DNA of 64,000 bases from Merluccius polli (taxonomy: Eukaryota > Chordata > Actinopteri > Gadiformes > Merlucciidae), in NCBI GenBank assembly GCA_030340625.1, contig JAOPHQ010001753.1, forward strand, positions 63,408-127,407. The letters run 5' to 3'. The notes under the pieces are model-generated. The model had not been told where the DNA came from. It saw only the letters and a program-made list of their open reading frames with translations, and did not search any database. Positions within the stretch are counted from its first letter, which is position 1; the number at the start of each line of letters is the position of its first letter. Position numbers and translations under genes: made by a program. Positions 38,580 through 49,034 of the stretch are shown here, in pieces.

Positions 38580-39449
38580 GATACACAAGATCCTATATAT
38601 ATATATATAAATTCTATAATATGGTGTATATATCAGGAGGCTACGGGCGGTGAGGGAGCTGACATCCTCATGTTTATATTATATATGATAGTATATGGTG
38701 TATATATATGATAGTATATGGTGTATATAGTATGAATCAGTATATGGTGTATATAGTATAAATGATATTATATGTTCTATATAGTGTATAGTATATATGG
38801 TGTATATAGTCTACTCTATATGATAGTATGGTGTATATATTATCAGGAGTCTACAGGTGGTGAGGGAGCTGACATCATTGTGTATATAGTATATATTATA
38901 TATGATAGTATAGTGTATATATTATCAGGAGGCTACGGGTGGTGAGGGCGTTGACATCATCGTAGAGATGCTGGCTAATGTGAATCTCAGTCGAGATCTC
39001 CAGATGTTGACTCATGGTGGAAGAGTCGCTGTGAGTAACATTATACACACAATATGCTCCTAAACTCAGTGTTTATACTCCTTGTACTCAGTATGTATAC
39101 TAATTATATTCAGTTTGTATAATTGTACTCAGTATTTATAGTATTTATACTCAATATTTATACTATAATATTTGTACTCAGGATTTATACTATAATATTT
39201 GTACTCAGGATTTATACTATAATATTTGTACTTAGTATTTATACTTTACACTCAGTATTTGTACTATAATATTTATACACAAATGTTTATACTCTTCTTA
39301 TACTCAGTAGTTACCCTCAATGTTTATATTCTATATTTATACTATACTATTTATACTCTAGTATTGATAGTATTTATCCTGAGAGTGTGTGTACCTGCAG
39401 GTAATGGGCAGCAGAGCTTATATATCCTCAGTATTTCTTCTCAGTATTT

Positions 39450-39527
<78 letters not shown>

Positions 39528-39946
39528 TGCGTGTGTGTGTGTGTGTGTGTGTACTACCTCCTCCTGCAGGTAGTGGGCAGCAGAGGCTGCATAGAGATCA
39601 ACCCCAGAGACACCATGGCTAAGGAGAGCTGCATCATGGGAGTGGCTCTCTTCTTTGCTACGCCTGTAAGAATTACTATACAATATATATTATATATATT
39701 ATACACTGTATATTATATATTATAAAATGTATAGTTGTTATTCTATCTCTATTCTTTTTCTCTGTCTGTCTCTCTCTCTCTCAGGAGGAGAAGAAGGAGT
39801 GTGTGGAAGCACTGTACAAAGGGATGGAGGCAGGTTGGCTCCGCCCATCGGTTGGCCGTCGGTACCCTCTCAAGATGGCCGCCCAGGCCCACCAGGACAT
39901 CATGGAGGGCTCGGGCGCCTGTGGCAAGATGGTGCTGACCATGTGA
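26144..39946 (+). CDS. cryz: Zeta-crystallin / NADPH:quinone oxidoreductase, 8 coding exons
   Basis: Cytosolic medium-chain dehydrogenase/reductase-family enzyme that reduces quinones by one electron with NADPH; the mammalian protein also binds AU-rich RNA. Exons: 26144-26251, 36456-36608, 37012-37175, 37348-37399, 38361-38510, 38929-39030, 39570-39665, 39785-39946. All phases agree, giving 328 aa (human 329). Motifs: MKAIRVSEFGGPSVL; VLIRVRACGVNPVEAYIRAG; LPYTPGSDVAGEV; SGGYAEYAL; GAALGVPYCTAYRAL; the nucleotide-binding stretch VLIHGASGG|VGIAACQL; VVGSRGCIEINPRDTMAKES; SGACGKMVL. The gene is compact except for the first coding intron (10.2 kb), which is almost all minisatellite with a transposon inside. 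Several introns contain extra copies of exon starts (see findings). The coding sequence looks intact. A likely ATTAAA poly(A) signal lies at 40054. Confidence 0.96.
26329..27341. repeat. 35-base minisatellite, left part (cryz intron 1)
   Basis: About 29 copies of a unit with AGATATGAGGTAGATAGAAA followed by CTATAAGTTAGTTCT. Variants lack AAGTTAG or read CTAGAAG/CTGGAAG. The array is interrupted by a transposon and continues at 29429. Confidence 0.96.
27342..29428. mobile_element. hAT-like element inserted in the cryz minisatellite, perfect 8-bp duplication
   Basis: The ends are TAGTGTTGCACCGATACC and its exact reverse complement. ATAGAAAC occurs immediately outside both ends (27334-27341 and 29429-29436), part of the minisatellite unit. 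The termini continue into GGTATCGG-rich sub-terminal repeats. The interior has no transposase frame but contains a nested MITE (27551-28134) and a (TA)n tract (29246-29310). Terminal length and 8-bp duplication suggest hAT; the family name is not claimed. Confidence 0.85.
27551..28134. mobile_element. Nested PIF/Harbinger-like MITE with TAA duplication
   Basis: The inverted ends are GGCCGTGTTCACACCTGGCG and, on the right, CGCCAGGTGTGAACACGCCC (one mismatch within about 20 bases). The trinucleotide TAA flanks both sides. A 3-bp TAA/TTA duplication is characteristic of PIF/Harbinger elements. There is no transposase. It lies inside the hAT-like element, so it is the younger or co-mobilised insertion. 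Confidence 0.7.
29429..36129. repeat. 35-base minisatellite, right part, with about 2.5-kb internal duplication
   Basis: About 190 copies of the same unit as at 26329. Rare variants mark larger blocks. A pair of unusual units (GATCTAGATATGTGGTAG then, about 450 bases later, ATGTGGTAAATAG) occurs near 31970/32420 and again near 34485/34937, about 2,516 bases apart. Confidence 0.95.
36130..36455. other. Unique intron sequence before cryz exon 2
   Basis: No repeat, gene or mobile element was recognised between the minisatellite and the acceptor at 36455. Confidence 0.6.
36660..36945 (+). repeat. (CCT)n pyrimidine tracts in cryz intron
   Basis: Two (CTC)n runs, at about 36663-36724 and 36895-36942, joined by CTCTTCCTC-rich sequence. 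Open frames here are poly-S, poly-P or poly-L artefacts. Confidence 0.9.
36973..37009 (+). repeat. (GT)n microsatellite abutting the 37012 acceptor
   Basis: The GT tract runs into TAG, the acceptor of the cryz exon 37012-37175. Confidence 0.93.
37407..37475 (+). repeat. (CT)n microsatellite after a cryz donor
   Basis: About 33 CT units start a few bases after the donor at 37399, followed by a short (TA)n. Confidence 0.93.
37490..38360 (+). repeat. Minisatellite containing the acceptor and first bases of a cryz exon
   Basis: More than 20 copies of ATATTCTATAGGTGGGTCT with variants (TTTAGGTGGGT, CTATAGCTGGGT). The genuine exon begins TATTCTATAG|GTGGGTATAGC at 38361. A few similar units also occur in the preceding intron (37200-37265). 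Confidence 0.93.
38630..38928 (+). repeat. Two partial copies of a cryz exon start
   Basis: At 38635 and 38846 the sequence ATCAG|GAG.CTAC.GG.GGTGAGG followed by G-C-T-G-A-C-A-T-C repeats the first 36 or so bases of the genuine exon at 38929, including the AG. The copies would read E-A-T-G-G-E-G-A-D-I-L and E-S-T-G-G-E-G-A-D-I-I. They are separated by TATATAGTGTATA-rich sequence. Confidence 0.88.
39090..39370 (+). repeat. AT-rich TATTTATACTATAATATTTG repeat
   Basis: Imperfect units with TTGTACTCAGGATTTATACT in a cryz intron. Confidence 0.75.
39391..39425 (+). repeat. Partial copy of the next cryz exon start
   Basis: CTGCAG|GTAATGGGCAGCAGAG resembles the genuine junction CTGCAG|GTAGTGGGCAGCAGAG at 39570, about 170 bases downstream, with a (GT)n tract between. 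Confidence 0.8.
39454..39552 (+). repeat. (GT)n microsatellite before the 39570 acceptor
   Basis: About 48 GT units with two interruptions end 17 bases before the acceptor. Confidence 0.93.
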
Positions 39947-40229
39947 CCACCCTGTGATGATGTCAAGGGTCAGGAGTTATTCGACTTTAGTCAGAGACTC
40001 TGGACTCTCATCAGAAGAGCATGAAGGAATGTTTTAATGCCTTAAATCATGATATTAAAACATTTGTTATTAAGTTATTCATTTGGCCTTTCTTTCACGT
40101 ATTCATTTTTTACATGTTAGGGCTCAAACTTCCTGATTCTATAAACTTAAAAGAGCCCTAACCCTACCACAGTAGTACAATGTATATATAGTATAATATA
40201 TATAACTATCTCTCTCTCTCTCTCTAGAG

Positions 40230-41290
40230 TTAGTAACCACTAATAGTCCTATTATATGGTTAGAAGGCTACTAACAGTCCTGCTATAGTTAATAGGCTAC
40301 TAACAGTCCTATTATAGGGTTAGTAGGCTACTAACAGTCCTACTATAGGGTTAGAAGGCTACTAACAGTCCTGCTATAGGGTTAGTAGGCTACTAACAGT
40401 CCTACTATAGGGTTAGAAGGCTACTAAAAGTCCTGCTATAGTTAATAGGCTACTAACAGTCCTATTATAGGGTTAGTAGGCTACTAACAGTCCTGCTATA
40501 GTTAATAGGCTACTAACAGTCCTGTTATAGGGTTAGTAGGCTACTAACAGTCCTGCTATAGTTAGTAGGCTACTAACAGTCCTACTATAGGGTTAATAGG
40601 CTACTAACAGTCCTGCTATAGTTAATAGGCTACTAACAGTCCTACTATAGGGTTAATAGGCTACTAACAGTCCTGCTATAGTTAATAGGCTACTAACAGT
40701 CCTACTATAGGGTTAATAGGCTACTAACAGTCCTACTATAGGGTTAGTAGGCTACTAACAGTCCTGCTATAGGGTTAGTAGGCTACTAACAGTCCTGCTA
40801 TAGTTAATAGGCTACTAACAGTCCTACTATAGGGTTAGTAGGCTACTAACAGTCCTGCTATAGTTAGTAGGCTACTAATAGTCCCTATTATAGGGTTAGT
40901 AGGCTACTAACAGTCCTGCTATAGTTAGTAGACTACTAATAGTCCTATTATAGGGTTAGTAGGCTACTAACTGTCCTGATATAGTTAATAGGCTACTAAC
41001 AGTCCTACTACAGGGTTAGTAGGCTACTAACAGTCCTGCTACGTAGGCTACTAACAGTCCTACTATAGTTAATAGGCTACAAAAAGTCCTACTGTAGGGT
41101 AGTAGGCTACTAACAGTCCTATGGGGTTAGTAGGACTAGGGTTAGTAGGCTAGTAACAGTCCTACTGCTATAGGGTTAGTAGGCTATTAACAGTCCTACT
41201 ATATGATTAGTAGGACTGGGGTTAGTAGACTACTAACAGTCCTACTATGGGGTTAGTAGGCTACTAACAGTCCTACTATAGAGTTATCCA
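40230..41290. repeat. About 30-base minisatellite downstream of cryz
   Basis: About 36 copies built from TAGGCTACTAACAGTCCT and GCTATAGTTAA or ACTATAGGGTTAG, more degenerate towards the right end. No gene lies between the cryz stop and 41941. Confidence 0.93.
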
Positions 41291-41546
41291 GTGACTCCTG
41301 CAAGACAGCTGCTCTCTCAGGTGACATGAGTCTGCACTGAGCATGCTCCACATGAGACCTAGGTAACCCTACCTGACACACACACACACACACCAGTGTG
41401 TATTTACGGTGGACTCCTTGGTTCTCTGCTGACTACGTCTGTCGGCAACGAGGGAGAATATTCCTTCTGGAATATCATCTCATAATCTAGTAACGCTCAC
41501 CTTCCTCTCCTGGAGTAACCTGGACTGTACCACTCCATCTGCACGA

Positions 41547-41568
41547 GGGGGGGGGGGGGGGGGGGGGG
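41547..41568 (+). repeat. Homopolymer G run
   Basis: About 22 consecutive G, a likely assembly-sensitive site. The flanks 41300-41940 show no recognised gene. Confidence 0.85.
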
Positions 41569-41941
41569 TGGTAAGCGTCCACTATAGGTAAGACATGTAT
41601 TGACCACACACTTGGACCAGTTAGACCAGGGCGGTAATTGCGTACCACAATATCAGAACCACAGAAAAAACATTCAATGCTGTTCCTGGTGATATTTGAA
41701 TATGATCTACATACAATAATCCTTTTCTTTTTCTGTTAGCTGGTTAACATGGAGTGCGATCAGGGAGTTCTGGATGCACTTGAGGCAGTTTGAAAATCCT
41801 AAAATCCAAGCTTCTGTTGCTGCAGTAACATTTAAGAATAGTTTGTATGCTGCTCACGAATGTCAAGACCGTACTTCTAACAGGACCACAGGAAGTGAAA
41901 TATGTTCTAGTGTGTAAAGCTTAATCATAATGTCTCCTCAG

Positions 41942-44900
41942 GTGAGGATGTTGGCAGCAAAGACCACGCCGTTACCACGGTGATGGAGCCCTACAAGGCA
42001 AACTACTTCCCGTCCAATCGCAACATCACAGTCAAGATAGAGGCGGGGCCTAATGTAACGCCACAGGTCTATGTTCGAGACATGGCCATCACTGCTGTAG
42101 TCTGCTTTACCGGTGAGGTCTTGTTGAATGACTTATCTAATGACTTGTTAAGAAACTGTGATCTGTACCATGGACCATGTAGATCTGTATATGGACCATG
42201 TAGGTCTGTATATGGACCGTGTAGATCTGTATGGACTGTGTAGATCTGTATATGGACCATGTAGATCTGTATATGGACTGTGTAGATCTGTATATGGACC
42301 GTGTAGATCTGTATGAACCGTGTAGATCTGTATATGGACCATGTAGATCTGTATATGGACCGTGTAGATCTGTATGGACCGTGTAGATCTGTATATGGAC
42401 CATGTAGATCTGTATATGGACTGTGTAGATCTGTATATGGACCATGTAGATCTGTATGGACCGTGTAGATCTGTATATGGACTGTGTAGATCTGTATATG
42501 GACCATGTAGATCTGTATATGGACCATTTAGATGGCTTTATCTCCTAGATATCTCTTCAGTATATTTCCATGTTGTTGTTGTTGTTTAGGTGGTGTGGGA
42601 CTAACTCTGATGGTGGTTCTGATCCACTACCGAGTGTCCCGTAGGAGGAAAGAGAAGACTGCGAGAAGAGAGCGAGAGGAGGAGGAGGAGGAGGAGGAGG
42701 AGGAGGAGGGAGAGAGACCAGAGAAGCAGGAGTACAGTGCCTGGGAGAGACAGAAGGAGCTCACCTTTCCGGGAGACAGCAGGAAGTCATGGGACGGACA
42801 GGCAGACATTTTGGATCAAACGACTCACATCTCCAGAGTAGTGGGCAACAGTGGCAGCCATTTTAGGTGTCCTCACTGCAGAGGAGCGGGGCTTGAGGGC
42901 CGGGGCAGGAGGACTGGGGGGGTGAAAGATGAAACGCTGGCGGAGGTACAAGAGGAGAGGTGGAGGATGAGGGAGGAGGAAGGGGAGGAGAGGAGGTCTG
43001 GGATGCGACCTCACAAGGGGGCTTTGAACCCAAACATGGTGGCCAATGGCGGTCCTGGTTATCCCCACCCCAGTGCCAGACCCCCCCAGGGCATCCTGAG
43101 ACCATACAAGACGGGACCGGGCCACTACAGGACCGATGGAGACCTGTCAGGAAGAGAACTGGGCCCCTACAGGACCAATGGAGACCTCTCAGGAAGAGAA
43201 CCGGGCCCCTACAGGACCGATGGGACAGGAAGAGAACCAGGCCACTACAGGACCGATGGGACAGGAAGAGAACCAGGCCACTACAGGACCGATGGGTCAG
43301 GAAGAGAACCGGGCCACTACAGGACCGATGGGTCAGGAAGAGAACCGGGCCACTACAGGACCGATGGGTCAGGAAGAGAGCTGGGCCCCTACGGGACAGA
43401 TGGGTCAGGAAGAGAACCAGGCCACTACAAGACCGATGGGTCAGGAAGAGAACCGGGCCACTACAGGACCGATGGGTCAAGAAGAGAACCGGGCCACTAC
43501 AGGACTGATGGGTCAGAAAGAGAACCGGGCCACTACAGGGCCGATGGAGACACTATGGACAGAGCTACATTAGAGAGGAAAAGCTGTGATCATTGCCATC
43601 AAACATATGAGTACCGACCAGAAGATCTGACCAATAGTCAGGAGAGGTTCTCCATGAGCCCTACGGAGCACCCTCCCAATCCCAGGCCCAGCACCAGTGG
43701 CTGGGAGGAGGAGGACGAAGGGGAGGACCACAGCTCGACCAATAGGAGAGGGAGGAGAAACGTCACGTTTTATTTGGAAAGACCCCTAGACCCCCGAAAA
43801 GAAGGCTCTAGAAAGTCTGGGGAGAAAAAGAGAAGTAAACGGGAGAAGAGAGGCGAGGGAGAGAAAAGAGAAGGAAGACACAAGATGAGAGTTCAGTCCA
43901 GCAGGCTGCTGCGGGTGAAGCTCAACCTGAGTCCGGTCCGCAGAAACAAAGTCCACCCCTGGAAGTCCTCAGAGAGGAGACACTTGGAGGAGAGGAGCTC
44001 CAGGAGGGAGGGGCGAGGAGGAGAGGGGAAGAAGGATAACAGACTGGATGGAAAAGGAAATAAGGGAGGAGGTAGAAAAGGAAAGAGCAATAAAACAATG
44101 AAGACCATCAAATCCAAGAAACCAGCAGAGGAAGACAATGGTGATGAAGAGAGGTCTAAGGAGGGACAGAATAAAAAGACCTCCCAACAAAGCTCAGAAC
44201 CAGACCACCATGTTTCTGTAGAGACCACAGACCAATCAGAACCCAGCAGAGCTCCTGAGGGCTTGACACACACCAATGGGGAGAGACTAAACCTGCAGCT
44301 GGGTCCGCCTCCATTTCCTCCCTCCATCCCTGCCAGCGCCTCCTTGCTAGGGATCCCCAACTCAGCACGACCTGGACCTAGGCTCTCCCTGCATGCTAAC
44401 CTGCCACAGACACCCAGCGGCATCGTGTTCAACAGTCATATCAACAGTAGCCTTGGTGCTAATGTAGCATACTCAGGTCTCCATGGTCTGAACCAGAACA
44501 TTGCTGCTCCTGCAGACACCCAGAGCTTGGCTCTCCAAAGAGGCTTACGTCCTAGCGCTTCTGCCGCCTCCCTGCTAGCTAGCCCTGAGCATGGCCATCT
44601 TCTGCTAGCTAGCCCTGGACGTAGCCATCCTTTGCTAGGCCGTGCAGTCAGCACACCCTCCATCTATGCCTCGCAGTCTGGAGAGGTAGCTTCCAGTTTA
44701 GCATTGAACCCCACGATGAACCCAGCACACATTATTCAGTCTCTGTCCCGGCCACAGCTGCCTCCAGAGAACATCCCTCTAGTCCCCAGGCCTACTGAGA
44801 ACATCAATGTAGTCCCCAGGCCTACTGAGAATATCAATGTAGTCCCCAGGCCTACTGAGAACATCCCTGTAGACCCCAGTTCTACGGCTGACCCACCACA

Positions 44901-45318
44901 GGGACCAGGCCTCCAGGCTGGGGAGGAACCTCATGCCCTGGCCCCTGTGGCTGGGCTTATTGGAGCAGGACCTTCAGGAGATGCTGGGGGTGGGGATGAA
45001 GGCATCTCAGGCGCTAATAGGTCTGAAGGCAGAGGTCCTGTAGTTGCTAGCCAATCAGCAGGTGTGGCTCCACCAGGGGGTGTGGCTACTATAGGGAATT
45101 TGTGTTCAGGACAGACAGGGACTGCCGAAAGGGGCGTGACCTCGGCACCAGTTGAGAGTGCAGAAGAGGGCGTGGCCACCGCTGGGTCTCAGGCCTTGCT
45201 GCAGCAGGAGTACCTGTCAGAAGACGGAGGCTCCTCCCCCAAGAGGAAGTTGAAGCTGGTACTTCCTGAAAAGGCCTCCAACAGACCTCCTACAGCTTTG
45301 GAGAGGAAAATACGATAG
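41942..45318 (+). CDS. Single-pass membrane protein resembling LRRC53; C-terminal two exons only
   Basis: Two exons, 41942-42112 and 42590-45318, join in phase (ACC G|GT). The first gives a short extracellular stretch with an N-x-T site (NITVKIEAGPNVTPQ) and the start of a membrane helix; the helix continues over the junction as MAITAVVCFTGGVGLTLMVV and is followed by the stop-transfer RRRK. The cytoplasmic part (about 900 aa) has an E-run, a C-P-H-C and a C-D-H-C-H pair, a tandem 12-aa repeat (GREPGHYRTDGS) at 43110-43550, basic stretches (LLRVKLNLSPVRRNKVHPW) and a hydrophilic tail. Human LRRC53 lies near CRYZ and has LRRs, one helix and a long tail, so this is my best guess. No leucine-rich repeats are visible upstream in the window, so the 5' part is missing, lost, or beyond cryz. 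Confidence 0.6.
42170..42535 (+). repeat. 21/22-base minisatellite in the LRRC53-like intron
   Basis: About 17 copies of TGTAGATCTGTATATGGACC and variants begin some 60 bases after the donor. Confidence 0.92.
43110..43550 (+). repeat. Coding 36-base tandem repeat (GREPGHYRTDGS)n
   Basis: About 12 in-frame copies in the cytoplasmic tail of the LRRC53-like protein. Unit length is a multiple of three, and mostly synonymous or conservative changes separate copies. Confidence 0.92.
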
Positions 45319-46001
45319 GAACGACTATCCCCAGGGTGAAATGTCCCACCAGGGTCGCGGCCTGACAACACACAGAACACTCTGACCGCACCAGGTGATC
45401 TAACGAAAGGATTCCTTCTGGTGGTCGGGTCCCATGGACACACTGAAATTGTCTTTTGGGTCCTTAGATGAAAAAGTTTTCTAACTCACAGGGTTAGATG
45501 ATTCACAGGGTTAGATGATCCAAGAGATATACATTCTTCCAAAGACTTCAACTTTATCTGAGAGAGATATATGTATCTAAATGTTAAAATAACATTCATA
45601 AACTGGGAAACGTGAAGTAGAAAATGTTTTTTGAGAAGAAGTCTGTATCTGCATTGGTTGTTAATGAAGACTATATTCAATGTTTTGAAACACATTCTAA
45701 CTTGCATTTTACATTTCATTTTTATATCTGTTATATGTGCATCTTTCTCCGTCTAAATGTGTCACTTATTAGTCTCATGAATACAATAGACCTACGTATA
45801 CAACATTAAATGTGTGTGATGTCATTGTCCCTACAGCAGCATGGTCATTCAGTCTTACATGTCACATGTGTGTTAACATGTCCTGTTTCCAGGATGTCCT
45901 TGGAAGCGTTTATATAAACTGTATCGGGGTGCAGCTCAGAAACCACCAGTTAAGTATTTTTATTGCATTGCTGTCAGGTGTAGGGCGACTTTATGGGAGA
46001 A

Positions 46002-46007
46002 AATAAA
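46002..46007 (+). promoter_or_regulatory. Poly(A) signal after the LRRC53-like gene
   Basis: AATAAA about 690 bases after the stop codon at 45318. The interval between is AT-rich, consistent with 3' UTR. Confidence 0.45.
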
Positions 46008-46734
46008 GTAATCAAAGTATAATTGATTGTTCTGGCAGTACACAACATTCTCCAGTCAAGTCAACTAAACAGTTTGACCTGTGGGAAGTTAAATAACCAC
46101 AACTACTGAAATGTACTACCCAAGAAGATTTAGTTTTACTTTTATAGCATGACAGCGTTGCATTAGCCCCTTATGACAACTAGAGAGCAGCGTGGCGCCA
46201 GTGAGAGTCAGTGACGCAGTTATTAGTGGTTGTTGTGGACTTAAAGAAATGAATGTAGTAATAGTGAATAACGAAAAAAAAGAAGAGAAAAAAAGCTGTG
46301 CTGACGTTCATTCTGTTTAGCAAGATGGCACCTCGCTAAAGGGCAATGTTGGAGTAAATTAAATTGAACAAAATGCTTCGTAATAGTTTCAAATTTCAAT
46401 CTGTCTAAAATGTAGCTCAGCTGACCTAGTTGAGGATGGTTTTTATGACGATTTGCGGTCAAAATGATTCAATGTGTTTATGACTAGGCGTCACGGGTAC
46501 AAACGCGCTACTTAACATTTTACTATAAACGATTCTAAATGTATTTTCCTCATGTTAAATACATGCTTTAAATATTGAATCGCTAGAATTAAACCAATGT
46601 TATCATCTGATAAGTGCATGTATTTGTATTTATTTAATAACTCATTCATCATAGTATAATAATTGTACATTATTACTTGATATATTTAGGATATTTGTTA
46701 AGGCGGTATTCTTCTGTTTGGCGCCCTTTCCCCT

Positions 46735-47132
46735 GACAACTTGGTCGCGAGCGCAGATCAGATCGAGTCGGTTGGAGGTCGCGCGACCCCTCAGCCGTTG
46801 GTCGAAGTGGTCGGCAGGTAGCGTCTGCTCTGTAGCTCTGAAGTGTTAATGTTTTTTAAAAACGGCTTTGTACTTTATAAATATGTATGCGGTGTTGCTG
46901 TAATGTACTTAGTGATGCTTACATATTATACACGAGCTAATGTTGGTTAGCTATCATAAGCTTAGTGACGGTTGGCTAGCGAATAGCTAGCTAGTATACA
47001 ACAGGCGTCATTATGAGTACTAACGATTGGTGTTCGCTGTGTTTATGATTACTTTATTACTCCTTCAGATCGAGTGGAGCTGTTTACTGTGTAGCCACTG
47101 CGAGACGACACTATTTTACACACACATTGTCA
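46735..47132 (+). ncRNA. Candidate CpG promoter with two untranslated spliced exons
   Basis: A CpG-rich segment (46730-46820) ends in GTCGGCAG|GTAGCG, and a second candidate exon, 47069-47132, is bounded by CCTTCAG and TTGTCAG|GTAGG. Neither has a convincing start codon and frame. It may be the 5' end of a plus-strand transcript, perhaps leading to the THAP relic at 49035. Bases 46010-46730 show nothing recognisable. Confidence 0.3.
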
Positions 47133-47597
47133 GGTAGGATTTATGTTTTATGTGTTTTAAATGAAGAAATGCGTTTGTACATGAAATGTGTCAACACACT
47201 ATTCCACAATAATACAACTATAATGGTATGAATATGTATTTCCGTTTTAATGTTAAATATTGACATATTGAAGTACAAATGTGTTGGATTGGATTGGATA
47301 TACCGGTGGATTGGGCGCAGGGCCATAGAAAGACTGAATGGCGGTGGAAAGCTCGCCCGTCACGTGGTTCATGGAGCTTCCGAGGCTCGTGACGGTCTGG
47401 ACACACCGCTAAACAAACAGCGACTTCTGGTAAACCATCAACTAGCTGAGTACTGCTAACCGACCTGATGAATGTCTTGTAGTGTGTAATATGTACATGA
47501 GTATGGGGTTCAGCACAAAATAGAAATGCTAATGGCCTATCCAAGCTAATGGATAGTCGTCTCTAGTAGACAGTGACATCCTAATGTAATCTTGATT

Positions 47598-47632
<35 letters not shown>

Positions 47633-48715
47633 TCTAAACAGAAAGTGTTTATCTTTTACAGAAAGTGTCACTTGAACCCTCACAGCTGAGCTGGCTCATT
47701 GACTAAATAAGAGCCTTCATGACCAAACTAAAAATATATTTGTAACAAGAGGTGAAAGAATGGTCTCCCCGCTGAATCTACAATTACAGTAGCATAACAA
47801 AGACAATGGTGCCCGTACAGCTTCACATATATTGGCATAACCATATTCATAACCATATCAATCAGAAATGAAGCATCATAAACAATCATATGCTATGGCC
47901 ACACTGCTTAGGGGTACTGCACACTTAGGTGTATGTAAATAAAGACCTATCCCTTTTCTTTTTTTTAATTTCATGGCCATGTGAGTAGTATTGGAAAGTG
48001 TAGATTAATAAGTCGTGAAAAAACACTCAAATTTGTCTGAAAGACTCAAAGACTATATCCATATGATTTATGCTAAACATAAAAGAGCAGTTTCTGATTG
48101 CAATGCACATGACAGCACATGACAGGACCCTGCACAAGTCAATGACAGTTTTTAAGCATGGACATTCAGTAACTTATTATTATTATTATTATAAATCTGT
48201 TCTGTATATAAATAAGCGATGAGCTTATTGACCCCATGATTGCAGTTTTACTAAACTCGGTAACGTATCAAACTGTTTTAACCACTCTGTGGACCCTACA
48301 TTCTACTGTACTACATTCTAGACCCGACGTCGGTATTTTGCGTCTGCTTTTAACATGCACTTGTTTGTTGATATGCTGCAAAGATGCTATTGATTCACCT
48401 ACTGATTCACTGCTAGATGTCGCACTCCTCCTCCCCCCTCACGTTGCATTCACGTCAAAACACTGCTGTTGCTCGAAGCACACGCTCCCTCAAGTGGTTG
48501 CCAGTTCGTAGCACAACCTGCATATTTCGAGTGGAGTGAGACTGAGACAGACTCAGTCAGGTCAAGTAATGAATCTTTCATGGTAGAGTAATTCATTCGT
48601 TTTGCAACATGTTAGCTATACATTAGCTGTACTTTTTTACGTTGTCTACGTAAAAATGTTATCAATAGGACCTTTAAATGCACTATAAACTTGCCATGCG
48701 ATATAAACTCTGTCT
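47133..48715. other. Unassigned AT-rich interval
   Basis: There is a short GC-richer segment at 47290-47460 with a modest open frame and no recognised motif, and a (TTTA)n run at 47598-47635. No gene or repeat family was identified. Confidence 0.5.
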
Positions 48716-48719
48716 TGTC

Positions 48720-49025
48720 CTTGTAAGCAACCTCTTTTGCTCTGTCTTGTCCTTGTACCCAGCCTGTTTTGCTCTGTCTTGTCCTTGTACCCAGCCTGTT
48801 TTTCTCTGTCTTGTCCTTGTACCCAGCCTGTTTTGCTCTGTCTTGTCCTTGTACCCAGCCTGTTTTTCCCTGTCTTGTCCTTGTACCCAGCCTCTTTTGC
48901 TCTGTCTTGTCCTTGTACCCAGCCTGTTTTGCTCTGTCTTGTCCTTGTACCCAGCCTCTTTTGCTCTGTCTTGTCCTTGTACCCAGCCTCTTTTGCTCTA
49001 TCTTGTCCTTGTACCCAGCCTCTTG
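48720..49025 (+). repeat. 32-base minisatellite next to the THAP relic
   Basis: About ten copies of TGTCTTGTCCTTGTACCCAG followed by CCTGTTTTGCTC end ten bases before the ATG at 49035. Every unit ends in a pyrimidine-rich stretch plus CAG. Confidence 0.93.
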
Positions 49026-49034
49026 AATTCTATC

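Noticed and set aside
41440..41560. Possible leucine-rich-repeat remnant upstream of the LRRC53-like exons
   Set aside because: A short frame with scattered leucines and one cysteine exists, but no L-x-x-L-x-L-x-x-N pattern; not enough to call an exon.
42960..43573. Alternative long frames overlapping the LRRC53-like tail
   Set aside because: Shadows created by the 36-base coding repeat; only one frame runs through the whole exon and joins the membrane helix.
47218..47544. 108-codon minus-strand frame and a 69-codon plus-strand frame
   Set aside because: No recognisable domain, no splice context, moderate length expected by chance.
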